Below, in pieces: positions 51,931 to 61,900 of a stretch of 64,000 bases of DNA. The DNA is taken from the NCBI RefSeq assembly GCF_024297185.1, contig NZ_JANCTD010000005.1:186001-250000 (forward strand). The letters run 5' to 3'. Numbering within the stretch: the first letter of the stretch is position 1; each line of letters starts with the position of its first letter. A program made the position numbers and the translations under genes. This DNA comes from Lewinella sp. JB7. GTDB taxonomy: Bacteria > Bacteroidota > Bacteroidia > Chitinophagales > Saprospiraceae. The notes beneath the pieces were generated by a model. The model saw only the letters and a program-made list of their open reading frames with translations, did not search any database and was not told the origin of the DNA.

Positions 51931-54426
51931 CTATCCGCGGTTCCGCAGATCGTCGATGAAGCGCGTGAGCTCCATCTCGTCGTACACCAGGACCTCCCGG
52001 GGCTTGGATCCCTGGGCGGGGCCCACGATGCCGAGTTGTTCCATTTGATCCATGATCCGTCCGGCGCGGTTATAGCCGAGCTTGAGCCGGCGCTGCACCA
52101 TACTGGTGGAGCCGTGCTGCTGCTGGATGATGAGGCGGGCGGCGTCCTCGAACATGTCGTCCAGGTCGGCGTAACTGAGCGCGCCGGAACCGGCCATCTC
52201 CTCGTCGGTGTTGTACTCGGGCAGGAGGTAGGGTTCGACGTACCCGCGCTGGTTGCCGATGAAGTTGATCACCTCCTCCACTTCCGGTGTATCGACGAAG
52301 GCTCCCTGTAGGCGCACCACGTCACCACCGTTGCTGAGCAGCATATCCCCCCGCCCGATGAGCTGATCGGCGCCGCCGGCGTCGAGGATGGTACGGGAGT
52401 CTACCTTAGCCGTCACCTTGTAGGCGATCCGCGCGGGAAAGTTGGCCTTGATCACCCCGGTAATGATGTTGACCGAGGGGCGCTGGGTGGCGATGACCAG
52501 GTGGATGCCTACCGCCCGCGACAACTGAGCCAGGCGCGCGATGGGCATCTCCACTTCCTTACCGGCCGTCATGATCAGATCGGCGAACTCGTCGATGATC
52601 AGCACGATGAAGGGCAGGAATTTATGACCCTTCTCCGGGTTCAGGCGCCGCGCCACGAACTTCTCGTTGTACTCCTTGATGTTGCGCGCGGCCGCCTTCT
52701 TGAGCAGGTCGTAGCGCTGATCCATCTCGATACAGAGCGAGTTCAGGATGTGGATCACCTTGGTGGTCTCCGTCGTGATGGGCTCGGTCTGTCCGGGCAG
52801 GAAGGCCAGGAAGTGGCTCTCGAGTTTGGCGTAGGGGAAGAGTTCCACCTTCTTGGGATCGATCATCACGAGCTTCACCTGGGAGGGGTGCTTCTTGTAG
52901 AGGATCGACATGATAATCGAGTTGATACCCACCGACTTACCCTGTCCCGTGGCACCGGCCACCAAAAGGTGGGGCATCTTGGCCAGGTCGGCGATCAGCA
53001 CTTCGTTCTTGATGGTCTTGCCGAGGGCCAGGGGGAGGTCCATCTTGGCGTTGCGGAACTTCTCGCTCTCGATCACCTCCCGCATACTTACCATCTGCGG
53101 GTTCTTGTTGGGCACCTCGATACCGATGGTTCCCCGCCCCGGGATGGGGGCGATGATGCGGATACCGAGGGCGGCCAGGGAGAGGGCGATATCGTCCTCC
53201 AGGTTCTTGATCTTCGAAATGCGCACGCCGGGGGCGGGTACGATCTCGTATAGGGTGACGGTAGGGCCGATGGTCGCCCGGATCTTCGTGATCTCAATCT
53301 TATAGTTGAGGAGCGTCTCGATGATCTGGTCCTTATTGGCCTCCAGTTCCGCGCGGTCGACTTCCTGCTTCGTTCCGTCGAACTCTTCCAGCAGCTGCAG
53401 GTGAGGACTTTCGTAACTCGGCAGATCGAGCGTCGGGTCGTAGGGTTCGGTATGATCCGTATTCTCCTCGGTCACCGCCAGACTGGTATCGATCCCCTCG
53501 TCGCCGTCGGCCACGATCAGGTTATCGTTGCCCACCGCCAGGGGGTCGTGGCTGACCAGGGTCAGATCACCCACCGATTCGAGGGGCATCTCCATCTGGT
53601 CGCCCTTCATCTGCTCTACGCCCTGCTCGGAAAGCGTGCGTGGACCCTCGATCTCAAAGTCGCCCCGATCGCCGGGAGCCAGTACGCGGGAGGGGCCGTT
53701 ACTTTCGGACCGGGAGGGGGCAACGGACAGGGATCCACCGGGCGGGGCCGCGGGAGCGGTGCGGGTGGCGGAGGAAGCGGACGGACGTGGTTTACCCCGG
53801 AAGCGAAACAACTCCGAGAAGTGGTCCACCACGTCGTTTCTGATCTGCAGGGGCGACCCGTTGAAGTCGATGCGGGCCTCGAAGATGAGGTACAAACCCA
53901 GTAAGAGGAGCAACAACAGGATCACCCCGAATCCGCCCAGTACGCCGCTCAGGTGGGAGACGAGGTAGTCACCGACCCCGCCGCCGAGGGGAAAGTCGGT
54001 CAGGCCGCCGAAGGCGAAGCTCAGCAGTACCGCGGCGCCGATCGTCGACAGCATCACCTTCACAAAAAGGTTGGCCATGGGGCGCAGGGGCGCCCGACGC
54101 AGCCGGTTGAGTCCCAGCCTTCCGAGAAAGTACACGAGGATGAAGCTCGGCAGGCCGAAACAGAAGTAGATGAAGAAGTTGGACAGGAACGCCCCGAGGC
54201 GACCCAGCCAGTTATCCACCGAAGCGGCGTCTTCACTCAGCAGTTTCCAGCTAAAACGCAGGACGCGGTCCTGATCGATCTTCCAGGTGAAGAGGTAGGA
54301 AACGAAGGCGACGGTGAGGTAAACGGCAATGAAGATCAGCAGCAAACCGAACAGTTTCGGAATGCGCTCGTCGTTGAGTCCCATGCGAAGACCCAGTTGT
54401 CCGCTCTTTTTTTTCGTCTTGGCCAT
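51931..54426 (-). CDS. ftsK: DNA translocase FtsK
   Basis: FtsK anchors at the septum and pumps DNA toward dif sites during chromosome segregation. ATG at 54426 (MAKTKKKSGQLGLRMG) gives 831 residues; a frame 40 codons longer starts in non-conserved, GC-rich sequence. Four N-terminal membrane helices (about 25-190) are followed by a linker rich in Ser/Pro and acidic residues (210-330), and the FtsK motor: alpha domain, then Walker A GATGQGKSVG (about 490) and Walker B LIVLIIDEFADL, and the winged-helix gamma domain (about 765-825, GYNRAGRIMDQMEQLGIVGPAQG), which in relatives recognises KOPS. The stop lies 4 bases from the convergent regulator gene. Confidence 0.97.
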   Translation of the reverse strand: MAKTKKKSGQLGLRMGLNDERIPKLFGLLLIFIAVYLTVAFVSYLFTWKIDQDRVLRFSWKLLSEDAASVDNWLGRLGAFLSNFFIYFCFGLPSFILVYFLGRLGLNRLRRAPLRPMANLFVKVMLSTIGAAVLLSFAFGGLTDFPLGGGVGDYLVSHLSGVLGGFGVILLLLLLLGLYLIFEARIDFNGSPLQIRNDVVDHFSELFRFRGKPRPSASSATRTAPAAPPGGSLSVAPSRSESNGPSRVLAPGDRGDFEIEGPRTLSEQGVEQMKGDQMEMPLESVGDLTLVSHDPLAVGNDNLIVADGDEGIDTSLAVTEENTDHTEPYDPTLDLPSYESPHLQLLEEFDGTKQEVDRAELEANKDQIIETLLNYKIEITKIRATIGPTVTLYEIVPAPGVRISKIKNLEDDIALSLAALGIRIIAPIPGRGTIGIEVPNKNPQMVSMREVIESEKFRNAKMDLPLALGKTIKNEVLIADLAKMPHLLVAGATGQGKSVGINSIIMSILYKKHPSQVKLVMIDPKKVELFPYAKLESHFLAFLPGQTEPITTETTKVIHILNSLCIEMDQRYDLLKKAAARNIKEYNEKFVARRLNPEKGHKFLPFIVLIIDEFADLIMTAGKEVEMPIARLAQLSRAVGIHLVIATQRPSVNIITGVIKANFPARIAYKVTAKVDSRTILDAGGADQLIGRGDMLLSNGGDVVRLQGAFVDTPEVEEVINFIGNQRGYVEPYLLPEYNTDEEMAGSGALSYADLDDMFEDAARLIIQQQHGSTSMVQRRLKLGYNRAGRIMDQMEQLGIVGPAQGSKPREVLVYDEMELTRFIDDLRNRG

Positions 54427-54617
54427 GCAGTAAGTCAGGCTTTGGCGCCGGGCGGCGAAATTACGATAAATGAGGGGAACGAACGGGACGGCGGATAACT
54501 TATGTGACCGGCCGGGAGCTTCGTCCCGATATTTCGGGGCCGGCAAAAAATTGTGCTCCGTATTACCAGCGGCTTCCGTAGTATTATAGTCCGTACCAAT
54601 TCACTCTTCGATCACGC

Positions 54618-55949
54618 ATGCGCTTCCCGACCTTTATCTGCCTGCTGCTGCCCTGCCTGCTCCACGCCCAGGACAACAAACCGTACCCCCTGCAGATCGC
54701 CGACCAGCCGGTGGACCTCACCGGACTTTCCTTTCAAGTCACGGAGGTTGTCGACGAAACCGGCATCACCAACGGGCGCTACGGTACGGTATACACCGGC
54801 CTGATGAACAACGCGCGCGACGTGACCTTCGAGCCCACCCTGGCAATGGATCTGCACGCGGCAATCGTGCGTAGTGCCACCGAACGCGACCTGCCCCCCG
54901 CCACCCTCGTGGTCCGCTTCTTCCGTCTGGATGAAGAAATCCAGGCCGCGAGCGAACGCCGCCGCCTTCAGTTCGAGGCCGCCCTCCGCACGACGAATGA
55001 GGAGGGCCGGATACAGACCTACGGTCCCCGACAGCAAACTGTGGTCGAGGGGGGGCTGGACGTAACCTCTGGCCACGCCGCGGCGGTGGCCGAAGCCTTA
55101 GCGGTACTGCTACACGAGCTGGACGCCGACCTGCGCGACGGAAATACGGAAACGGCTCGTGAGTTTTCGCCCGGAAATATGCCGGACGGTGCCTTTTTCT
55201 CCGTAGCCGATTACCGCGCCGGACGGATAGATACCACTCTACGTCTCCACCTAGCCGCACGCAACACTACCCGCGTTCTGGAGGACATTGCCTACGAGGA
55301 AGCTTTCTTCAACCGCCCGGATGACCTTACCCGTCGCGCGGTCCGGGAAGTGTGGGGCTACTACCACGGGGGCGTCACCTACCTCTGCATCCAGCAGCGC
55401 TTTCATACCCTCCGGACCGGAGCCGACGGGCAGGCATACGTTTTCATTCCCGGCGGCATCCCGGATCCGGAGAAGGTCACCCAGCGAATCGTCGTCGGTC
55501 AGTTGATGTTCGGCGCGCTGGGCGGCGCGATCGCCGGCGCCGGCGCCGCGCGCAACGTCCCCGAACTCTATCGTCTTGACCTGACCACCGGCGGGCTGGA
55601 ACCCGTCCGCATAGTGCAGGACTACAAGAATGACTATACCGACCGGATCATCTTACACCACCCCGCCGCGGACGGGGCCCCGGAGATCACGGTCCGCATC
55701 AACGACCGGGAATACCGTTTGCCGGCGGGTACCCACGTAGTTGTCGATCGCGGAGGAACCCTGCGGCTGACCACCACCCCGGACATCAAGCCCCTGGAAA
55801 AGGCTATCTGGGGAACCGACGGTAAGGTAGCCCTGTACACGGTCGAGATCAACGCTAAGGGCAAACTCGCGCTCACCCGGGGCAGCCAGCAGAGCGCCGA
55901 CGATGCGGCCCGGGCGGCGGCGGTTGGTGAACTGCCCCCGGCCGGCTGA
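54618..55949 (+). CDS. Secreted protein of unknown function
   Basis: The protein has 443 residues and a signal peptide (about 1-18, LLLPCLLHAQ). No family was recognised. Visible features are a hydrophobic small-residue segment with a glycine-zipper look (about 297-313, GALGGAIAGAGAA) that might be membrane-associated, and a C-terminal beta-rich part with ITVRINDREYRLPAGTHVVVDRGG. There is no T9SS sorting domain or lipobox. It diverges from ftsK with a 191-base promoter region and converges on the Trm112-like gene (8 bases). A function cannot be assigned. Confidence 0.7.
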   Translation: MRFPTFICLLLPCLLHAQDNKPYPLQIADQPVDLTGLSFQVTEVVDETGITNGRYGTVYTGLMNNARDVTFEPTLAMDLHAAIVRSATERDLPPATLVVRFFRLDEEIQAASERRRLQFEAALRTTNEEGRIQTYGPRQQTVVEGGLDVTSGHAAAVAEALAVLLHELDADLRDGNTETAREFSPGNMPDGAFFSVADYRAGRIDTTLRLHLAARNTTRVLEDIAYEEAFFNRPDDLTRRAVREVWGYYHGGVTYLCIQQRFHTLRTGADGQAYVFIPGGIPDPEKVTQRIVVGQLMFGALGGAIAGAGAARNVPELYRLDLTTGGLEPVRIVQDYKNDYTDRIILHHPAADGAPEITVRINDREYRLPAGTHVVVDRGGTLRLTTTPDIKPLEKAIWGTDGKVALYTVEINAKGKLALTRGSQQSADDAARAAAVGELPPAG

Positions 55950-55957
55950 GGACGGGC

Positions 55958-56254
55958 TCAGACTCCCGACCCGGGCAGTTTTTGCTTGTTCTCCGCTTCC
56001 AGCACGAAGGAGTTGCTCCGTGCGTCTACCTTCAGTCCCCAGCGCTCCAGGATCGGCAGTTCCAGTTGTCGTTCCCGGTACTCGTCCGGCGACATGATTG
56101 GGATGCTGTAAATAATGGGGTAGTATCGGTTACAGGCCGGACAAGTCAGCAGTCCTTCCAGAATTTCCCCACTTTCACTTTCCCGGAAGATGTGGGCGTT
56201 CAGGTCGCCCTTGTCAAATGGGCAGCAAAGCTTTTCCAGGAGTTTCGTCTGCAT
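55958..56254 (-). CDS. Trm112-like zinc-binding protein (last gene of the four-gene operon)
   Basis: The protein has 98 residues. The N-terminal two cysteines are in LEKLCCPFDKGDL and the second pair in LLTCPACNRYYPI, the pattern of Trm112/YcaR-like zinc proteins (CPxCxxxYPI). The middle, IIYSIPIMSPDEYRE, matches the family's IPIM segment. In eukaryotes and archaea Trm112 stabilises and activates several methyltransferases; the bacterial versions are less well known. A methyltransferase is the first gene of the same operon (57953-58681), so they could form a complex. The gene follows the ThiE-like gene after 5 bases. Confidence 0.85.
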   Translation of the reverse strand: MQTKLLEKLCCPFDKGDLNAHIFRESESGEILEGLLTCPACNRYYPIIYSIPIMSPDEYRERQLELPILERWGLKVDARSNSFVLEAENKQKLPGSGV

Positions 56255-56259
56255 GGGTG

Positions 56260-56901
56260 CTAAGGTTTCAATTTGTGCAATGCCGCACGGTAGGCTTTTA
56301 CCGCCTCGGCCGGGTCCGCTACGTCCAAAATACCCGAAATCACCGCAACACCGTCAAAGTCTAGACCGGACAAACGGAAGAGGTTATCGGGGTGGATGCC
56401 ACCCGATAGGAATATGCTCATATCCGTAATGGCCCGGGCGGCCCGGATATTAGCGGGTTGTACAATCTCGCAATTTACGGCGGATGGTGACGGGAATATC
56501 GCGCAGAAGCTGAAGTAGTCTACACCCAATTCCTCCGCCTTTTTGATTGTTTCCCGGTCATTGCTGACCGTTACGCCAATGATGCTACCGCTAAGGACCT
56601 CACGGATGTGAACAAAATCTCCGGGGATCACGTCAAAGTGCACTCCTTGCAAGTCGGCTTCGTGGGCCAATTCCCAGTCTTCGTGCATAAGTACGGGTAC
56701 CCCGAAGCTGGTGCAGATCGCCTTCACCTCCCCGAGAAAATTCAACTTTTCCATCCGGGGCACTCCCTCCGTCCAGTGGTTCCAAACCTGGACGAGCCCC
56801 AATCCACCCCGTAAGGCTTGCTCCAATTGTTGCAGCAGTCGCGGCCGATTTCTTTTGGGATCCAAAACCAGGTAAACCCCACCGAGTCGCTTTATCTCCA
56901 T
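56260..56901 (-). CDS. ThiE/TenI-like TIM-barrel protein with altered phosphate-binding residues
   Basis: The protein has 213 residues and a TIM-barrel pattern of thiamine-phosphate synthase or TenI: GVYLVLDPKRNRPRLL, GGLGLVQVWNHWTEG, PVLMHEDWELAHEADLQGVHFDVIPGDF, SIIGVTVSNDRETIKKAEELGVDYFSFCAIFPSP, and IFLSGGIHPDNLF with VAVISGIL. Residues that bind pyrophosphate and pyrimidine in true ThiE proteins are changed: the QLRxK segment reads QVWNHW, and the TxTK segment reads PSAVNCE. TenI-like aromatase or a new activity is therefore more likely than thiamine-phosphate synthase. It overlaps the upstream PurM-like gene by 10 bases. ThiC, ThiD, ThiG and other thiamine genes are not in the window. 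Confidence 0.87.
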   Translation of the reverse strand: MEIKRLGGVYLVLDPKRNRPRLLQQLEQALRGGLGLVQVWNHWTEGVPRMEKLNFLGEVKAICTSFGVPVLMHEDWELAHEADLQGVHFDVIPGDFVHIREVLSGSIIGVTVSNDRETIKKAEELGVDYFSFCAIFPSPSAVNCEIVQPANIRAARAITDMSIFLSGGIHPDNLFRLSGLDFDGVAVISGILDVADPAEAVKAYRAALHKLKP

Positions 56902-57953
56902 CCCTCCGCGAACGCTTTGTTGAACGCTCCCCAGTACGGGTCCGTACCGTCAAAAGAGAAAACTTGCCGGCGACCGGCTACGACGACCGTCTTATCCACC
57001 GAATCGGTGAAGTGTCCGACGGAGGCGGCTTGGATCCCTGCCGATCGTAGCGCGTTCAGTAATTTGCTTTCCGCTTCGGGGGCGACGGCTACGATCATGG
57101 AGCCCGCCCCGACGGACAACAGGGGATCGATCTGAAACACTTCCGCCACGGCCTGCACCTCGGGCTCCACCGGAATCAGGTCCGGGGTAACCGAAAATCC
57201 CAGTCCCGATGCCTCGGCCATTTCGTCCAGGGCCCCCAGTACGCCCCCCTCGGTGACGTCGTGCATGGCGTGGAGGTCCACATTGGCCGTCAGCGTGGCC
57301 ACGGCGACGTGGCTCTCTTGTAGCACGGACATCGCCCAGAAGTTTTCCGCGGCTTTCCGTTGCACCTCCACTCCCGCCTTGTTGCTCACCGTCTCCGGAA
57401 ATGCCAGGGCCAGTAGGGCCGTAGAAGATAGGGCGGCCGATTTGGTGACCACTATGGTATCGCCGGCCCTGGCCCCGTTACTGGTCAGGATGCGGGCCCG
57501 CGGGGCAGTAAGAAACATCGTGCCGCCCCCGGCGATAGTGGAATTCTGACCGCTGACCTGCCCGGTATGCCCGCCGGTAATGGCGATGTTGTGGGTTTTG
57601 CAAAGTCGATCGATGTGATCCCAGTACGCGTTAAAATCTGCCCTGCTCAGGCTCGGGGGTAAGTTCAGAACGAACTGGGCGTACTGTGGCGGGAAGCCGG
57701 TGGTGCTCATATCGTTCGCCAACAGATGCACCGACAACCAGGCGGAAACTTCCGGGCCCAGTGACAGAATCAGCGAAAGGGGGTCGCTGGATATGGCCAG
57801 CGCCAGGCCGTCTGACAGGTTGATCACGCTGGTATCCACGCCGAAGGAAGCTCCCTGGATGACTTCCGGTCTTACCGCGCCGCAGCGAGGCAGCAAGTCT
57901 TCCTTGAACACCCGCGCACTGACCTTCCCGCTTCGGTCTTCAAAAGCCCCCAT
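56892..57953 (-). CDS. PurM/HypE-like ATP-binding protein (AIR synthase-related)
   Basis: The protein has 353 residues and the two-domain fold of the PurM/SelD/ThiL/HypE superfamily. The N-terminal part contains ASFGVDTSVINLSDGLAL and SSDPLS, with the Asp residues that bind ATP-Mg, and LLANDMSTTGFPP and TGGHTGQVSG. The C-terminal part has the superfamily's hallmark HDVTEGGVLGALDEMAE (about 230-246). Family members use ATP to activate an oxygen or sulfur in a dehydration or transfer reaction. The HypE C-terminal cysteine and the SelD Sec/Cys-Lys motif are missing, and no hydrogenase or selenium gene is near, so neither activity is likely. The start overlaps the end of the upstream methyltransferase (TGATG); it ends 10 bases into the ThiE-like gene. 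Confidence 0.9.
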   Translation of the reverse strand: MGAFEDRSGKVSARVFKEDLLPRCGAVRPEVIQGASFGVDTSVINLSDGLALAISSDPLSLILSLGPEVSAWLSVHLLANDMSTTGFPPQYAQFVLNLPPSLSRADFNAYWDHIDRLCKTHNIAITGGHTGQVSGQNSTIAGGGTMFLTAPRARILTSNGARAGDTIVVTKSAALSSTALLALAFPETVSNKAGVEVQRKAAENFWAMSVLQESHVAVATLTANVDLHAMHDVTEGGVLGALDEMAEASGLGFSVTPDLIPVEPEVQAVAEVFQIDPLLSVGAGSMIVAVAPEAESKLLNALRSAGIQAASVGHFTDSVDKTVVVAGRRQVFSFDGTDPYWGAFNKAFAEGWR

Positions 57954-58681
57954 CAGACGTCGTTGAGTTGCACGTGCAATCCGAAAAAATCACCGTAAGG
58001 CACCTTCCACTGCTGGGTCGGAAACCATTTGGGGAGCCCGGTAGCGTTCCAACGGATGGAATAATCCCGGTCGGGCAGCGCCTCCTTGATCAGGGCCTGC
58101 AGTGTCTTGGGCGTGTAGAAAGTGGCGGTGACGTAGTAGTTGTTTCTGCCGACGGCCTGCTGAACCTTGCGCCGGATGAGTTTGGGGGTGTTGCGGTTCA
58201 TCATTCCGAAGATGATCCCGTACTTGCCCACGCGCACCGCCTCCCGAATTACCTGTACCGGATCTCTGTAATATTCAAAGGTGGTGACGAAGGCGAGCGC
58301 GTCAAAAGTGTGGTCCTTGAAGGGCATGAAATGTGAGTCCGCCATCACCAGATCGCCGGCAAACAACTGACGCCCCTGTGCCAGCATAAAGGGGGAGATG
58401 TCACCACCGGTAGCCTCGATACCGATCTCGTGCCACCAGCGCGTAAACCGGGTAGTGCCGCAGCCAAATTCCAGCAGGTTCTTTACCCGCGTATCCTGTG
58501 TGATGAGTTGCTCCAGCGTGCGCTTCTGCCAGACCTCCTGCCGCTTGTAGGGGCCTTCGTAATACTGTTCGTACTGGTCCGTATCGTCGCGATTGAAGAA
58601 CCACTCTTTTCTACCTTGCCAGTTGCGAAGTTCACCCCCTTCGGTCAGTTCGAATGGCTGTTTGGCCTCAATCTTCTTCAT
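57953..58681 (-). CDS. SAM-dependent methyltransferase (first gene of the four-gene operon)
   Basis: ATG at 58681 (MKKIEAKQPFELTEGGEL) gives 242 residues; an in-frame start 9 codons upstream is possible. The class I fold shows motif I as NLLEFGCGTTRFTRWW (about 89-104), motif II GGDISPFMLAQG (about 112-123) and the later MADSHFMPFKDHTFDALAFVTTFEYY. The acceptor is unknown. The C-terminal extension ending LPKWFPTQQWKVPYGDFFGLHVQLNDV is family-specific. It begins the operon and is followed by overlapping PurM-like, ThiE-like and Trm112-like genes. The Trm112-like protein could be its activator. The AT-rich 58740-58800 segment upstream is the probable operon promoter. Confidence 0.9.
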   Translation of the reverse strand: MKKIEAKQPFELTEGGELRNWQGRKEWFFNRDDTDQYEQYYEGPYKRQEVWQKRTLEQLITQDTRVKNLLEFGCGTTRFTRWWHEIGIEATGGDISPFMLAQGRQLFAGDLVMADSHFMPFKDHTFDALAFVTTFEYYRDPVQVIREAVRVGKYGIIFGMMNRNTPKLIRRKVQQAVGRNNYYVTATFYTPKTLQALIKEALPDRDYSIRWNATGLPKWFPTQQWKVPYGDFFGLHVQLNDV

Positions 58682-58955
58682 CAGGTGCGGTTTCGGGGTG
58701 CAAGTCAACGTGCGGACTCCAGCACGCTCTTCAAAGATACCGCATCCGCTCGCCCGGGTTCAAATTAAATTAGGAAAATATCAATGTAAAGGATGCGGCA
58801 TGCCACCGGCGTAATCCAATGACGTCCGGAGTGGCCGATCTATATGGGTTAGAGATTTTGGTGATATCGGCGGCGGCCGGGTGGGTGCGCCCGGACCCGC
58901 TAAACCCTACAGCGCAGGACACTGCCCTAGCGGCAAAGCGGTAAGTTTATGCACC

Positions 58956-61900
58956 ATGCTACGTATTCTTCCCCTACTGCTGAGCTGCCTTGCCGTATGT
59001 GAGCTCGTCGCTCAGGCACCCGACCGACCCAACATCATCTTCATCCTCACCGACGATCAGCGGTTCGATGCGCTGGGGTATGCCGGAAACCCACTGGCCG
59101 TAACCCCGGAAATGGATCGGTTGGCAGACCACGGAACATACTTCCGCAACGCACTCGTTACTACTCCGATCTGCGCGGCCAGTCGGGCCAGTATCCTGAC
59201 CGGTCTGCACGAACGCACCCACCGCTTCAATTTTCAGACCGGCGACGTGCCCGTCACGTATATGGATCACGCTTACCCGGCTGTCCTACGGCGCGCCGGC
59301 TACCGCACCGGTTTCTACGGTAAGTACGGCATCCGCTACGCCGGCGCCGATCGTCTCTTTGACGAGTACGAGCTGTACGACCGCGACAACGCTTATCCCG
59401 ATCGCCGGGGCTACTACTTCAAAACAGTTGAAGACGACACCGTACACCTCACCCGCTACACCGGGCAGCAGGCCCTGGACTTCGTGGAACGCCACGCCGA
59501 CGACGATCGGCCGTTTTGCCTATCGCTCAGCTTCAGCGCCCCCCACGCCCACGACCCCGCCGAAGATCAGTACTTCTGGCAGGCCGAATCGGACACTCTC
59601 CTGCAATCGGTCACCGTGCCCGCTCCCGCGCTCGCCGCCCCGGAGTACTTTGCCGCCCTGCCCCCGGCCGTCCGGGAGGGCTTTAACCGCCTCCGGTGGA
59701 CTTGGCGTTATGACACCCCCGCAAAGTACCAGCACAGCGTAAAGGGATACTACCGCATGATCGCCGACATCGACCGGGAGATCGGCAAGCTGCGGCAAAA
59801 ACTGGCCGAGCGGGGCCTGGACAAAAACACCGTAATCATCGTCATGGGCGACAACGGCTACTTCCTCGGGGAACGCCAACTCGCCGGCAAGTGGCTGATG
59901 TACGATAACTCCATCCGGGTACCCCTCATCGTGTACGATCCCCGCACCCCCGAACACCACGACAGTGAAGAACTGGCCCTGAACGTCGACGTGCCCGCCA
60001 CCATCCTCGAACTGGCCAACGTGTCCCCACCCGCCGGTTACCAGGGGCGAAGCCTACTGCCGATCATCGCGGGCAAGACCCCGACGCTAGGACGGGATAC
60101 GGTGCTGATCGAACACCTGTGGGACTTCGTGTCCATCCCTCCCAGTGAGGGCGTGCGCACCCGGGACTGGAAGTACTTCCGCTACGTGAACGACCGGTCG
60201 ATCGAGGAGCTCTACCACCTGGCGGACGACCCCCGGGAGGAGCGGAATCTGGCCAATGATCCCGCCTACGCCGGACAATTACGGGCACTGCGCCGGTCCT
60301 GCAACGAACTCATCGACCGGTATTCCGACGAAGCTTCCCGGGGCCCCTACGACCTGTCGGTCGAGTACCTCCGCCAACCGGCGGGCCTGAAGCTGCACGA
60401 TCCGACACCGGAATTCGCTTGGGTGGTACCCGACAGTGCCGTGCGGCAGCGGGGATACCAGGTGCTGGTCGCCTCCTCCGCCGCTGAACTGGCGAACAAC
60501 CGGGGTGACGTGTGGGACAGCGGCCCCGTACGGAGCGCCGCATCCATCAATGTCGAGTACGGGGGCACCCCGTTGGTTGCCGGACAAACCTATCACTGGA
60601 AAGTACGCATCTGGGACCACCTGAACCGCCTGACCCGCTACTCCCAACCCCAGTCCTTCAGCGGCCCGGCCCGGGATACGCTGCCACTCACGACGCCCAA
60701 TCACTTCGCGGTAGACCGCATCGCCCCCGTCGAAGTGCGGACGACGAAAGACGGATACTTCGCTGACTTCGGCCGGGATGCCTTCGCCAATCTCGAACTC
60801 ACCTACACCGCCCGCCGTCCCCGTACGCTGACGGTGCGCCTGGGGGAAATGCTAAAGGAGGGTAGGGTCGACCCCGCGCCGGGAGGGACCATCCGGTACC
60901 GGGAAGTGGAGTTGCCGGTACGGGCGGGCACCCACACCTACGCTCTTTCCCTGCCGCCCGACGCGCGGAATACGAAAGACGTCGCCGTCCAGTTGCCCGA
61001 TTCCTTTCCCGTACTGCTGCCCTTCCGCTACGCGGAGATCGACGGGGTCGAGGATGGCGGATTGGTGAGCGTCACCCAGCTGGCCTACCGGGGATACTGG
61101 GAAGATGCCCGCAGCACCTTCGCGAGCAGCGACTCCATCCTCGACCGGGTTTGGGACCTCTGTAAGTACACGATTAAGGCTACGACCTTTGCCGGTCTCT
61201 ACGTCGACGGTGACCGCGAGCGCATTCCGTACGAGGCCGACGCCTACCTCAACCAGTTGAGCCACTACACCACCGATCGGGAATACGCCATCGCCCGCAG
61301 CACGATCGAATACTTCATGGAGCACCCGACCTGGCCCACCGAGTGGCAGTTGCACGTCGCGCTGATGTTCCACGCCGACTATATGTACACGGGCAATACC
61401 GAACTGATCGAGCGCTACTACGACCGGCTGAAGTACAAGACCCTGGTCGGATTGATCGGGGAGGACCACCTCGTCAGTTCCGCCCGCGTCACGCCCGGAT
61501 ACATGAAACTTCTCGGGTTTGCGAACCCCGACGAGAGCCTCCGCGACATCGTCGACTGGCCCCCCGCCCAGAAGGACACCGGCTGGAAACTGGCCACCGC
61601 GGAGGGTGAACGCGACGGCTTCGTCTTCCGGCCCAACAACACCGTCATCAATGCCCTCTTCTTCCGCAATATGGAGATCATGGCGGAATTCGCGGGGGTG
61701 CTCGGGCGACCGGAAGAACAGGCGGAGTTCGAGCTCCGTGCGCTGCAGGCCCGGCGGGCCATAAACGAAAAGCTGTTCGACCGGGAACGCGGAGTATACG
61801 TCGACGGGGAGGGCACGGACCACGCCTCCGTCCACGCCAACATGTTCCCGCTCGCGTTCGGATTGGTGCCGGACGAATACGTACGCTCCGTAGGGGAGCA

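Noticed and set aside
56260-56901. Genuine thiamine-phosphate synthase (ThiE)
   Set aside because: The conserved QLRxK and TxTK phosphate-binding segments are replaced, so the activity is doubtful despite fold similarity.
56892-57953. HypE or SelD
   Set aside because: The superfamily fold is clear, but the HypE C-terminal cysteine and SelD active-site motif are missing, and no hydrogenase or selenium genes are present.
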